Shown: piece after piece, positions 20,745-30,302 of the stretch
Numbering within the stretch: the stretch's first letter is position 1
Layout: each line of letters begins with the position of its first letter
Assembly (NCBI GenBank): GCA_902785925.1
Contig: CADAAI010000006.1
Span: 1-64,000 of the forward strand
DNA from: an uncultured Bacteroidales bacterium
Lineage (GTDB): Bacteria; Bacteroidota; Bacteroidia; Bacteroidales; Muribaculaceae
Direction: 5' to 3'
DNA length: 64,000 nt
The notes under the pieces: model-generated
Database searches by the model: none
Told to the model about the DNA's origin: nothing
What the model saw: the letters and a program-made list of their open reading frames with translations, nothing else
Made by a program: the position numbers and the translations under genes

Positions 20745-22569
20745 GGGTGATGTGATTACACTCACAATCAATCCTAATGATGGTTTTGTAATTGGTACTA
20801 TCTCGGTGACCTATGGCGAGAATCAGACCGTTGAGGTTACTGACAACCAATTTACAATGCCTGCCGGCAACGTGACCGTAACCGTTACTTTCGTTGACAG
20901 AAAGTATAACGTAACTGTTGAGGAGAGCGAGCATGGTAGCGTTACTGCCGATAAGAATGAAGCTGCAGAGGGTGAGAAAGTGACTCTCACTATCAGCCCC
21001 GATGCAGAGTATGAGCTCGACGTTCTTACTGTCGACGGACAGCCTGTAGAGGTTACTGGCAACACCTTTGAGTTCAATATGCCAGCTCATGATGTTACTG
21101 TTACCGCTACCTTCAAGGCTATTGTGCATACCTACACTGTAGTTGGCGCGCCAGCAGCTGTCTTTGGTTCCGACAAAACTTGGGATTTGAACAATGCCAA
21201 CGCGCTGATGACTCCTAAGGGTTCTGTTTACATTTGGATTTCAGAGCCTACACACTTGGAGAACGGCGTGTCGCTCCGTGTTGTTCAAGACAACAGTTGG
21301 GCAGTTGCTTATCCCGAACAAAACTGCTACATTGGCAATATCAAGCCCGGCACTTACGTTCTAATCGTAGTTTTCAATCCAGAAACTGGTGAGGTTAGCG
21401 CTAGTCTTGACGGACAGGCCGATGTATATGTATTTGGTGATATCAACGGTAATGTTTTTGCTCCAAATCTTGGCTTGAAGATGGAGAGCGAGGATGGCAA
21501 GATTTATACCGCTTCAGTAACTATACCCGACGTTGAGAACGGTTATGGATTCTTCGCCTTTACTCACAAACTCAGTACCGATGCAAGCGACTGGGGTACT
21601 GCTAACGCTTATCGCTTCCTGGCTCAGAGCAGTGGCGACTTCCTCGTAAATGGTCCTACCATGAACAAGGCGTTGGGCATGGAGTACAACAGCAGTAATG
21701 CGATGAAGATTCCAGCTGGTGAGTACACTCTTACTGTTGACTTTGAGAACATGAAGCTCACAATCACAGGTGGTACTCAGTTGAGCTATATCCTTGCAAG
21801 CGGTGTTGAGGGCGTTGACTACACTGTAATCAATGACCTCGCAGTGGTAGAGAACCATGAGGGAACTCAGCAGTTCTTTACCAGTGACGGCAGTGACAAC
21901 TGGATGACTATCAAGGGTGGCGACTTCTTTGATGACGCTATCCTCGTGGAGGCTATGAAGGGCGGCTATGTGAGTGGCGAGTTCAGCGACAAGAACATGA
22001 ACCCATATCTCACGCTCACCGTAGCTCCTAAGGAAGCTGAAGGCCCAGAAGTTGAGCCAAAGACCTACTCGCTCACTACCGAGTTCACTCCAAAGGTTGA
22101 TGAGGTGATTAATGTTGAGAAGGCTTACTACAAGGAGAGCGATAACGCATTGCGCGCTTATTCACCAGGTAGTGGCGCTCAAGGAAAGAGCCTTACGGTA
22201 GACACTAGCCTCTACAACTATGACTTCAAAGATGGTTATCGCTACAACGTAACTGGCGTGATCAACATCAAGGAGCCATGGGCTACTACAAGCGGCATTA
22301 ATCCTCTGGATTATAATTATCCATTCCAGAACTACAAACTGCTTGTGCTTGAAGTTGAAGAGCTTGCTCCACCTACTGCAATCGACGGTATCATCGTTGA
22401 GGAGGGTGTCAAGAGCGTTCGCTACTACAACGTGGCAGGTGCCGAGAGCACAGTTCCATTTAATGGCGTTAACATCATCGTCAAGGAAATGAACGACGGT
22501 ACTAGGGTAACTACTAAGGCTATCTTCAAGTAAAAGCTTGTAACGGCCTTATTGCCGCAATTCTAGCAG

Positions 22570-22606
22570 GCGGCAGTCTCAACGCAACGAGGCTGCCGCT
22601 TGTTGT
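22570..22606 (+). terminator. Terminator hairpin after giant gene 3
   Basis: GCGGCAGTCTC (22570-22580) pairs with GAGGCTGCCGC (22589-22599), 11 bp with one G-T wobble and an 8-base loop. A T-rich TTGTTGTTG tail follows. Confidence 0.75.
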
Positions 22607-22628
22607 TGTGCCATGAATTTTGAAAACC

Positions 22629-22696
22629 TTGACCTAAATCAAGTTTTTTGAAAAAAGGGTTGGAGGAGTGAAACATTTCGCCTAGTCTGTTACGTC
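22629..22696 (+). promoter_or_regulatory. Candidate FNR/CRP-type box and ECF-type promoter of the beta-barrel gene
   Basis: TTGACCTAAATCAA (22629-22642) is an FNR-like dyad (TTGA-N6-TCAA). Downstream, TGAAAC (22669-22674) and CGTCTA (22693-22698) resemble ECF sigma -35/-10 elements, with an 18-base gap, slightly long for the consensus. The usual TAnnTTTG element is absent before this gene, which supports alternative sigma control. No experimental support is visible. Confidence 0.35.
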
Positions 22697-22754
22697 TATA
22701 GCATGAAACCGCTTGATGCGGTAGCAGCTTGAAACTATAAAACAACAAAATGAT

Positions 22755-25067
22755 ATGAGACGTACAGCTTTATTTATTACAGCGATTCTAACCACTGTCG
22801 CAATGATGGCGACAACTTTCACTGGCACAGTGATTGACGAGAATAATAAACCATTTCAGTTTGCTAATGTGGTGCTGCTAAGTGCAGGTGACAGCACTTA
22901 TTTGGCTGGCACAACAACTGGTGATGATGGCACATTTTCCATCGACTGCTCTTGCAAGCAAGCATTGGTGAAGATAAGTTATATTGGCTATGAGACCAAA
23001 CATATAAATGCTATAAGTGGTGACTTAGGCACTATTCAGCTTCTACCTGAGGCAACGATGCTAGGAGAGGTGGTTGTGAAAGGCACTCGACCAACGTTCA
23101 AAATCACCACCGAAGGCATCAAGACCGATGTCGACGGCACGTTGCTGAGCAAGGTTGGAACCGCCAAAGATGTGCTCCAAAACCTGCCTGGTGTACAGAA
23201 GAAAAGCGATGGCATTGAGGTGTTTGGCAAGGGCACTCCACTCATCTATATCAACGGCCGCGAGATGCGTAACAAGAGCGAACTCGACCAGCTTAAAAGC
23301 GACGACATCGCGAGCGTGGAGCTCATCACCAACCCAGGCGCGAAGTACAAGGCTGATGTGGAATCTGTGATCCTCATCAAGACCAAGCGTCCACAGGGCG
23401 AGGGCTTCTCGTTTGACACCGAAGCTGATTATTACCAAGGCGAGAATATGGACTTAGCCCTGGGCCTGAACTGGAACTATCGCAAGGGTGGCCTAGATGT
23501 GTTTGGTAGCCATTGGTACAACGAGTACAACTGGCATCAAAATGACGGCATATTTCTTGATGTGAAGTCCGATACCATCTGGCATCTTGACCAACTTATA
23601 GACAGCCGCAGTCGCAGCCGCTCGCTCTACAGTTCGGTGGGTGTGAACTATGTGCTGGGCGACAACCACTCGATGGGACTGCGCTACGACACCAAATGGT
23701 ATTTCAGTAACAACACATGGGGCGGTATGACTGCCGACGTTATGGCCAACGGGGAGTTCTACGACCATCTTGTGAACACAGTTGATCAAGATGAGAAGTC
23801 AAATATGCCACACACCCTCAATGCCTACTATAACGGCAAGATAGGGAAGACAAGCATTGATGTGAATCTCGACTATATGTTTTACAAGAACCGCACTAAT
23901 CAGTATAATGACGAAGTTAGTCAGGAACATGATAGCCGCATAGTAACCGCACAGAGTGTGGAACGGAATCAATTGCTGGCAGGCAAACTCGTGCTCTCGT
24001 GGCCTGTGTGGGGTGGCAGCCTGCAGGCAGGAACCGAGCTTAGTAACACCCACCGCAACGACGACTACATCAACCCCGAGAACATCGTGCCCACCTCGTT
24101 CACCGAGCAACGAGAGCGCAATTATGCTTTCTTTGTGGAGTATGCGCGACCATTGCCTATCGGCCAAATGCGGCTGGGACTGCGCAACGAGAACGTGTGC
24201 AGCAAATATTATAGCATGGGCGAGCTTGTGCCCGAGCAGAGCCGCACATACCACCATTTGTTTCCAACGGTAGGTCTTACTGCACGTGCTGGCAATGTGC
24301 AACTGATGCTCAATTACGCGATGAAGATTCAGCGGCCTTATTACTGGCAGCTTAACGGCAGCGTGACCTACGCCAACCGTTTCACTTGGGAGAGTGGTAA
24401 CCCCGCCTTGAAACCATCGATCAACAACCAACTGAGTTTCATGGCAATGTGGAAGTGGGTGAACCTGATGGTTGATTACAAGCGCACTAGCGACATCATC
24501 GTGAATGTGGCACGTGAAGTTCCAGGCAGCGAGTCAACAACGTTGATCACACGCGACAACGTGGACCATGCCGACGCATTAAGAGTGATGCTCAACCTCA
24601 CACCACAGTTTGGCATCTATCAGCCTCAACTCTCGATTGCCATGATGAAAGATTGGGTTAAGATTCCTACACCCATTGGTTTCATCAGCCCCAAGCGGCC
24701 ATTTGTCTATATCCAATTCAACAACAACCTCAAGATACTGCCCACACTCACTGCATCGGCAAATCTGAGCCTAACGACCAAGGGCGATAAAGAGAACATG
24801 TCGCTAACCAAAGCGGGTGTCAACCTCTACCTGAGTGTTACAAAGACATTCTTCAACGATTGCTTGTCGATAAAAGTGGCTGGACACAACCTCCTTGACG
24901 CGCAAGAGCACATCGACTTGAATTATGGTCTGCGTCAGCTGCATCAAGACGGCCATCGCGACTTGCGCGAGCTGCAAGTGACTGTGCGTTATAAGTTTAA
25001 CGCCGTTCAAAGCAAATATCGCGGTTCGGGTGCCGGCAGCGATGAGAAAGCCCGCCTAGGCAAGTAG
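22755..25067 (+). CDS. Outer-membrane beta-barrel protein with carboxypeptidase-regulatory-like and plug domains (TonB receptor-like)
   Basis: 770 aa: signal peptide (1-20), a CarboxypepD-regulatory-like beta-sandwich (FTGTVIDENNKPFQFANVVL, about 22-98), a plug-like region (VGTAKDVLQNLPGVQKKS, IYINGREM, IASVELITNPGAKY; about 110-210), and a long C-terminal barrel ending in VTVRYKF followed by a charged tail. This is the layout of the OMP_b-brl_3 family of Bacteroidetes, related to TonB-dependent receptors. The tail after VRYKF is about 20 residues, unusual because the last aromatic normally closes the barrel. There is no SusD partner. The upstream region suggests stress-sigma control. Ligand unknown. 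Confidence 0.85.
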   Translation: MRRTALFITAILTTVAMMATTFTGTVIDENNKPFQFANVVLLSAGDSTYLAGTTTGDDGTFSIDCSCKQALVKISYIGYETKHINAISGDLGTIQLLPEATMLGEVVVKGTRPTFKITTEGIKTDVDGTLLSKVGTAKDVLQNLPGVQKKSDGIEVFGKGTPLIYINGREMRNKSELDQLKSDDIASVELITNPGAKYKADVESVILIKTKRPQGEGFSFDTEADYYQGENMDLALGLNWNYRKGGLDVFGSHWYNEYNWHQNDGIFLDVKSDTIWHLDQLIDSRSRSRSLYSSVGVNYVLGDNHSMGLRYDTKWYFSNNTWGGMTADVMANGEFYDHLVNTVDQDEKSNMPHTLNAYYNGKIGKTSIDVNLDYMFYKNRTNQYNDEVSQEHDSRIVTAQSVERNQLLAGKLVLSWPVWGGSLQAGTELSNTHRNDDYINPENIVPTSFTEQRERNYAFFVEYARPLPIGQMRLGLRNENVCSKYYSMGELVPEQSRTYHHLFPTVGLTARAGNVQLMLNYAMKIQRPYYWQLNGSVTYANRFTWESGNPALKPSINNQLSFMAMWKWVNLMVDYKRTSDIIVNVAREVPGSESTTLITRDNVDHADALRVMLNLTPQFGIYQPQLSIAMMKDWVKIPTPIGFISPKRPFVYIQFNNNLKILPTLTASANLSLTTKGDKENMSLTKAGVNLYLSVTKTFFNDCLSIKVAGHNLLDAQEHIDLNYGLRQLHQDGHRDLRELQVTVRYKFNAVQSKYRGSGAGSDEKARLGK

Positions 25068-25125
25068 AAATCACAGAGAAAGACTCATTTTACCAGCTTC
25101 ATAATACTATTTTTTTCTTTCTTGG

Positions 25126-25159
25126 ATGCGACATTTCATAGTGTCGTATCCTCTTTTTT
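25126..25159 (+). terminator. Terminator after the beta-barrel gene
   Basis: ATGCGACA (25126-25133) pairs with TGTCGTAT (25142-25149) with one G-T wobble, followed by CCTCTTTTTT. Confidence 0.65.
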
Positions 25160-25225
25160 AGGTCAAAAACAAGTTTTTTTTAAAAAACTTCACGTCAATA
25201 ACGTTAGTTATTGGAATAGTTTTAG

Positions 25226-25233
25226 TAACTTTG
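25226..25233 (+). promoter_or_regulatory. -7 element upstream of the small membrane protein and dxs
   Basis: TAACTTTG at 25226-25233; the -33 position has only a weak GTTAG match. It lies about 48 bases before the ATG at 25281 and could drive the dxs-trkA-trkH run. A short palindrome (AATAACGTTAGTTATT) lies just upstream, near 25198-25213. Confidence 0.55.
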
Positions 25234-25280
25234 CAAGTTATAAACTATGTCTAGTAATTAATAGATTAATATTATTGCAG

Positions 25281-25448
25281 ATGACGACAGGGAGATGGAT
25301 ACGCTTTGCTTGCATTCTAGGCTTGTGGCTATTTCTGGTCTACATAGTGTGGACCCGTGCGGAGCATAATTTCATGACGGTATTTGCTATCGTTGCAAGC
25401 GCAATCATCGTCTTCGTGCCACTCTACAAAAAATATATCAGGAAATAA
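25281..25448 (+). CDS. Small 55-aa two-helix membrane protein
   Basis: The ATG at 25281 follows the -7 element. The product is two hydrophobic helices (about 5-25 and 30-47) separated by RAEHN, with a basic C-terminus LYKKYIRK, which predicts both ends in the cytoplasm. The reading frame extends upstream to a TTG at 25122, but that region overlaps the terminator and promoter and is unlikely to be translated. It ends 7 bases before dxs. I do not recognise a family; it is plausible as a real gene because of position, composition and promoter. Confidence 0.6.
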   Translation: MTTGRWIRFACILGLWLFLVYIVWTRAEHNFMTVFAIVASAIIVFVPLYKKYIRK

Positions 25449-25455
25449 GTTATAG

Positions 25456-27381
25456 ATGTCGACCAAAGAATATATACAAGAGCACTTTCCATTATTGGCC
25501 CAGATTGACAGTCCAGCTGACCTGAAGAAGATGGATATTGACCAGCTGCCAGCGGTGTGTGCCGAGTTGCGCAAGTTCATCGTTCATGAGTTGAGCGAGA
25601 ACCCAGGTCATTTTGCCTCAAGTATGGGTGCCGTTGAGATTGCTGTGGCGTTGCACTATGTATTCAACACCCCCGACGACCGCCTCGTATGGGATGTGGG
25701 CCATCAGGCCTATGCTCACAAGATATTGACTGGGCGTCGCGATCGCTTCTCGACAAATCGCAAGATGGGTGGCTTGAGCGGTTTTCCCAATCCCAGTGAG
25801 AGCGAGTACGACACTTTCCAGGCTGGTCATGCCAGCAACTCCATCTCGGCAGCATTGGGAATGTCGATTGCCAGCGAGTTGCAGGCCAATCCCGACCGCC
25901 GCGTGGTTGCAGTGATTGGTGATGCTTCGATTAGTGGCGGCTTGGCGTTTGAGGGCATCAACAATGCTTCAATCCACAAAAACAACTTGCTCATCGTGCT
26001 CAACGACAATGATATGTCGATTGACCGTCCTGTTGGTGCTTTGGGTGAGTATATGACCAAACTCTCCACATCTAAGAGCTACAACGACTTCCGCTATAAG
26101 ACTTATCAGTTCATGCGCAAGCATCACATCATAGGTGACAGCGGCAAGGGCGTGGTGTTGCGTTTCAACAATGCGATGAAATCATTGCTCACTGGTCAAC
26201 AGAACATATTCGAGGGTCTTAATATACGCTACTTTGGCCCCTTCGACGGTCACGATGTTAAAAAGCTAGTTAAGACCTTCAGGGATATAAAGGATATGAC
26301 AGGTCCCAAGCTCATCCACCTTCACACTGTGAAAGGTAAGGGCTATGAGCCAGCCGAGAAAGATCCAACCACGTGGCATGCACCTGGCAAGTTTGATGAG
26401 GACACTGGCGAGCGAATCAAGGGCTCAAGCAGCGGAAAACCGCTGAAGTTCCAGGATGTGTTTGGCAAGACACTTGTCGAGTTGGCCAATGATGATCAGA
26501 ACATCGTGGCAATCACTGCCGCAATGCCTAGTGGCACCTCGGTGTCGATGATGCAGGAAGCTTATCCACGTCGCACCTTTGACGTGGGCATCAGCGAGGG
26601 GCATGCCGTGACCTTTGCTGGTGGTTTAGCCCGTGAGGGTTTGCGCCCCTTTGTGGCAATCTACAGCGCCTTCCTGCAGCGTGCCTATGACTCGATTATC
26701 AACGACGTGTCGATAGCACACCTTCCCGTGACCTTCTGTCTTGACCGCGCTGGTATGGTAGGAGAGGACGGAGTAACCCATCACGGTCTATTCGACTTGG
26801 CATTCATGCGTGCTATACCAGGAATGACTGTCACCGCTCCAATGGACGAGCACACCCTGCGCAACCTCATGTACACAGCGCAGCGCATCGTCGAGGGACC
26901 GTTCTCAATACGCTATCCTCGCGGTAGCGGCAAGATGGTAGACTGGCACAATGAGATGCACACATTGCCGTTGGGCAAAGGTCGCAAACTGCATGACGGG
27001 CATGATGTGGCAATTTTGAGTCTTGGCACCATTGGCACTAATGTGGTCGAGGCTTGTGAGTCGCTACATGAGCAAGGCATTGATGTTGCCCACTACGACA
27101 TGATATACCTAAAGCCCATCGACGAGGAAATACTTAGCGACGTGGCTAAAAACTACAGTAAAATCATTACCATCGAGGAAGGAACTACAACTGGTGGCCT
27201 AGGTGGCGCCGTTGCCGAGTGGCTTAGTGGGCATGGTGTTGCTACACAACTGGTGCGAATGGGCGTCCCCGACGCTTTTGTCGACCAGGGCACCGTCAAG
27301 GAACTTCATGAGCTGTGTCACCTCGATGCCAAGTCAATAGAGCAGCAAGTAAAACAACTCCTAAACCATAGTACCCCATGA
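25456..27381 (+). CDS. dxs: 1-deoxy-D-xylulose-5-phosphate synthase
   Basis: DXS condenses pyruvate and glyceraldehyde-3-phosphate, the first step of the MEP isoprenoid pathway, using thiamine diphosphate. The 641-aa protein has the characteristic N-terminal VWDVGHQAYAHKILTGR, the TPP/Mg motif GDASISGG...NDNDMSID (about 155-195), the transketolase Pyr domain (DVGISEGHAVTFAGGLA) and the C-terminal domain. The stop codon overlaps the trkA start (ATGA), indicating translational coupling. Confidence 0.97.
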   Translation: MSTKEYIQEHFPLLAQIDSPADLKKMDIDQLPAVCAELRKFIVHELSENPGHFASSMGAVEIAVALHYVFNTPDDRLVWDVGHQAYAHKILTGRRDRFSTNRKMGGLSGFPNPSESEYDTFQAGHASNSISAALGMSIASELQANPDRRVVAVIGDASISGGLAFEGINNASIHKNNLLIVLNDNDMSIDRPVGALGEYMTKLSTSKSYNDFRYKTYQFMRKHHIIGDSGKGVVLRFNNAMKSLLTGQQNIFEGLNIRYFGPFDGHDVKKLVKTFRDIKDMTGPKLIHLHTVKGKGYEPAEKDPTTWHAPGKFDEDTGERIKGSSSGKPLKFQDVFGKTLVELANDDQNIVAITAAMPSGTSVSMMQEAYPRRTFDVGISEGHAVTFAGGLAREGLRPFVAIYSAFLQRAYDSIINDVSIAHLPVTFCLDRAGMVGEDGVTHHGLFDLAFMRAIPGMTVTAPMDEHTLRNLMYTAQRIVEGPFSIRYPRGSGKMVDWHNEMHTLPLGKGRKLHDGHDVAILSLGTIGTNVVEACESLHEQGIDVAHYDMIYLKPIDEEILSDVAKNYSKIITIEEGTTTGGLGGAVAEWLSGHGVATQLVRMGVPDAFVDQGTVKELHELCHLDAKSIEQQVKQLLNHSTP

Positions 27382-28709
27382 GAATCGTGATAGCCGGAGC
27401 TGGTGAGGTGGGCACCCATCTTGCCAAGATGCTCTCAAATGAGGAACAGGACATCATAGTCATTGACAAGGACGAGAGGAAACTTCACAATCTCGACAAC
27501 TATAACCTGATGACGATGCAGGGCAGTGCACTCTCACTTGATGCGCTCAAGAGCATTCAGGTGGGTGCTGCCGACATTTTCATTGCTGTTACACCCCACG
27601 AGACTATCAACGTGATAGCATGCTCTATGGCCAAGAGTTTGGGATGCAAAAAGGCTGTGGCACGCATCGATAACTATGAGTTCATGAAACCTGAATCTAA
27701 AAAGTTCTTTGCGTCCTATGGTATCAATACTCTAATTTATCCTGAGTACCTTGCTGCTCTTGAGGTGCAGACCGCCATGCAGCACACTTGGGCACGAAAC
27801 TGGTTTGAAATGCTTAATGGCGAGCTTGTGGTGGCAGGCGTGAAGGTGCGTGATAATGCCCGCATAGTAGGCCACAAACTTAAAGACTTGGTGGGCATTT
27901 CCAACTTCATGCACGTGAACGCAATCAAGCGTAACCGCGAGATTATCATTCCTGGTGGTAATGACGAGGTGTTGCACAACGACATCATCTATGTTGCTAC
28001 CACTCCTCGCAACATCGACGATGTGATAGCAATTTGCGGCAAGGAGAAACATGTTGTCGAGAGTGTGCTCATTATGGGAGGTAATGAGATTGTGCGTCAG
28101 ATCGCGCAACTCATCTGCAACAAGTACAAGGTGAAAATCATGCACAACGACATGGAGCAATGTCAGCGCATGGCCGACGAGTTGCCAGACTGCAACGTTG
28201 TTTATTACGAGACAGGCGACACCGATGTACTGGAAGACGAGGGCATTGAAGACTACGACGTGTTTGTGGCGATGGGCGACAGCAGCGAGAGCAACATTTT
28301 GAGCTGCGTGATGGCAAAGGAGATGAGCATGCGCAAGACTATTGCTCAGGTAGAGAACCTTCAGTTCTTCAATGAGGCCGAGAGCCTCAACATTGGCACC
28401 ATTATCAACAAGAAACTTATTGCCTCGAGCACCATCTTCCAGATGATGATTGATGCGGACACTGAGAACTCCAAGAGCCTGGCTCTCGCCGATGCCGAGG
28501 TTGCCGAGCTCGAGGTGGGCGCTGGAGCCAAAGTGACCAAGGCTAAGGTGAAAGATCTGCGCTTGAGTTCTGACATGACCATTGCCGGTTTAGTGCGCAA
28601 CGGTGAGGGTCTCCTCGTTACTGGCGATACTCAGCTTCAGGCTGGTGATCGCGTGGTAGTGTTCTGCCTTGCTGGCGCCATTCACAAAATAGAAAAAATG
28701 TTTGGCTAA
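27378..28709 (+). CDS. trkA: Trk potassium uptake regulatory subunit
   Basis: Cytoplasmic NAD(H)-binding gating subunit of the Trk K+ channel complex. The 443-aa protein consists of two tandem RCK units, each a Rossmann RCK_N plus RCK_C: the first begins MRIVIAGAGEVGTHLAKML, the second VLIMGGNEIVRQIAQL at about residue 230. The start overlaps the dxs stop by four bases, and trkH follows 22 bases later, so channel and regulator are co-expressed. Confidence 0.96.
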   Translation: MRIVIAGAGEVGTHLAKMLSNEEQDIIVIDKDERKLHNLDNYNLMTMQGSALSLDALKSIQVGAADIFIAVTPHETINVIACSMAKSLGCKKAVARIDNYEFMKPESKKFFASYGINTLIYPEYLAALEVQTAMQHTWARNWFEMLNGELVVAGVKVRDNARIVGHKLKDLVGISNFMHVNAIKRNREIIIPGGNDEVLHNDIIYVATTPRNIDDVIAICGKEKHVVESVLIMGGNEIVRQIAQLICNKYKVKIMHNDMEQCQRMADELPDCNVVYYETGDTDVLEDEGIEDYDVFVAMGDSSESNILSCVMAKEMSMRKTIAQVENLQFFNEAESLNIGTIINKKLIASSTIFQMMIDADTENSKSLALADAEVAELEVGAGAKVTKAKVKDLRLSSDMTIAGLVRNGEGLLVTGDTQLQAGDRVVVFCLAGAIHKIEKMFG

Positions 28710-28731
28710 CAATAATTGACCGACAACTGAC

Positions 28732-30234
28732 ATGCACATGATGATGCAACATAGGACGTTTTCGCAAACTATTAATTTTCCCATTGTGTTGAGAGTGGTG
28801 GGGTGGCTGCTCATGATAGAGGCTTTCTTCATGTTGGCACCACTTCTTGTGTCACTCATCTATGAAGAGCAGTGGATTGCGATCTATTTTGGTATTGCGG
28901 TTGTCGTAACATTCTTGGCAGGGCTTTTCATGAACTACCGCATCAAGCCCAAGAGTAAGGCCATGCGCAAGCGTGAGGGCTTGTTGCTCACAGCCACGGT
29001 GTGGGTGTTCTTCTCTCTCTTCGGTATGATTCCGTTCCTGCTCTCGGGAACAGTTAGTGGATTCACCGACGGCTTTTTTGAAACAATGTCGGGGTTCACA
29101 ACGACAGGAGCATCGGTTATTATAAATGTAGAAGAACTGCCACGCGGTATCCTCTTCTGGCGCTCGATGATGCAGTGGATAGGGGGTATGGGAATAATTC
29201 TCTTCACCCTTGCTGTTTTACCAATGCTCAACTACAAGGGTGGAGTTTCGCTTTTCAATAGCGAGGTGACGGGTATTACCCATGAGCGCATGCGTCCACG
29301 CGTGAGTCAAACTGCCAAGAGCTTGTGGATGATTTACCTGGTGTTCACGGTGGTACTTGCTTTGTTGTTAGGATTCGGACCTATGGGATGGTATGATGCG
29401 ATATGTCACACTATGAGCACTGTTTCTACTGGCGGCTTCTCTACGAAGAACAATGGATTGCACTATTGGCACGACTACTATACCGACATTGTGATCATGA
29501 TTTTCATGCTAGTTTGCGGTATTAACTTTGGAATCATCTACAAAGTAGCTGTTCAGCGTCGATTCAGCGCTATAAAGCATAGCGATACCCTTAAGTGGTA
29601 TTTGTCGATTGTGCTAGTGGGCTCAATTATCGTTTTTGCCCGAATTGCCTACATGAGCTTTGTCGATACATGGCACTACGGCGCAATATTGGCAACTTTC
29701 GATACAATATCGGCAATCACGTCAACAGGTTTTGCAACCTACGATTATGAGCATGAGGGACAGTTTATTTTCTTCTTCTTGATGCTACTGATGATATTTG
29801 GTGGGATGGCAGGCTCTACTGCCGGTGGTGCTAAGATCGACCGACTTGTGGTCCTGCTCAAGAATGTGAAGAACGAAATGTATAAGGTTGTCCACAGCAG
29901 TGCTGTCAAAGCAGTACGTCTTGACGGCAAGTCAATCCCTCACATGATGGTGGAAAAGATTCTTGCCTTCTTGTCGGTGTATTTGGTTGTGATGGTTGTG
30001 GTGGCAGTGATTCTTACGTTGTTTGGCATGCCAGCATTTGATGCCCTGTTCAATTCTCTGTCGGCGATCAGCAACATAGGATTCGGCTATGGTGAGATGA
30101 CGGGAGGATTTGACAAGTTTGCCAATTTGCATCCACTTTGCAAGTGGCTATTGGCCTTTGAGATGTTAGTGGGACGTCTTGAGGTTTTCACTGTTTTGGC
30201 ACTGTTGACACCAAGCTTCTGGAAGCGTGATTAA
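28732..30234 (+). CDS. trkH: Trk potassium channel membrane subunit
   Basis: A 500-aa inner-membrane protein with about 10 helices and the four pore-loop repeats of the TrkH/KtrB superfamily (ETMSGFTTTGASV, STVSTGGFSTKNN, ITSTGFATYD, SAISNIGFGYG). The loop GGMAGSTAGGAKIDRL is the TrkH signature between repeats. Several Met codons lie at the N-terminus (28732, 28738, 28741, 28744); the first is annotated. It follows trkA directly, giving a complete K+ uptake system. Confidence 0.95.
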   Translation: MHMMMQHRTFSQTINFPIVLRVVGWLLMIEAFFMLAPLLVSLIYEEQWIAIYFGIAVVVTFLAGLFMNYRIKPKSKAMRKREGLLLTATVWVFFSLFGMIPFLLSGTVSGFTDGFFETMSGFTTTGASVIINVEELPRGILFWRSMMQWIGGMGIILFTLAVLPMLNYKGGVSLFNSEVTGITHERMRPRVSQTAKSLWMIYLVFTVVLALLLGFGPMGWYDAICHTMSTVSTGGFSTKNNGLHYWHDYYTDIVIMIFMLVCGINFGIIYKVAVQRRFSAIKHSDTLKWYLSIVLVGSIIVFARIAYMSFVDTWHYGAILATFDTISAITSTGFATYDYEHEGQFIFFFLMLLMIFGGMAGSTAGGAKIDRLVVLLKNVKNEMYKVVHSSAVKAVRLDGKSIPHMMVEKILAFLSVYLVVMVVVAVILTLFGMPAFDALFNSLSAISNIGFGYGEMTGGFDKFANLHPLCKWLLAFEMLVGRLEVFTVLALLTPSFWKRD

Positions 30235-30302
30235 GCTGCTTCCTTCCCACACGAAACGAGAAAAGAAACGAGTTTATTTGAAACGAGAAAAACTGAAATG
30301 AA

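Larger units (their letters stand above)
18837..22533 (+). pseudogene. Third giant InlB-repeat exported protein, interrupted by two frameshifts
   Basis: Three overlapping frames together encode one protein of about 1230 aa. Frame 1 (18837-20348) has a signal peptide (MRTKNRLLILLAMLLCGFTA), InlB-type repeats and a MYLIGSFNGWSDA module. At about 20297-20303 the frame is lost: compared with the sister repeat at 20745-20775 about 7 bases are missing, and the true frame resumes as TIAPEAGYEVDQ. A second break at 20600-20621 is an exact 11-bp tandem duplication, after which frame 3 (from about 20622) continues as TFTMPASDVTVGATFK to the end. The last 60 residues (YYNVAGAES...FNGVNIIVK) resemble the C-terminus of giant 2. 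It may be a decayed gene, a phase-variable gene, or a sequencing/assembly error. The intact ATG and intact C-terminus argue that the damage is recent. Confidence 0.8.
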
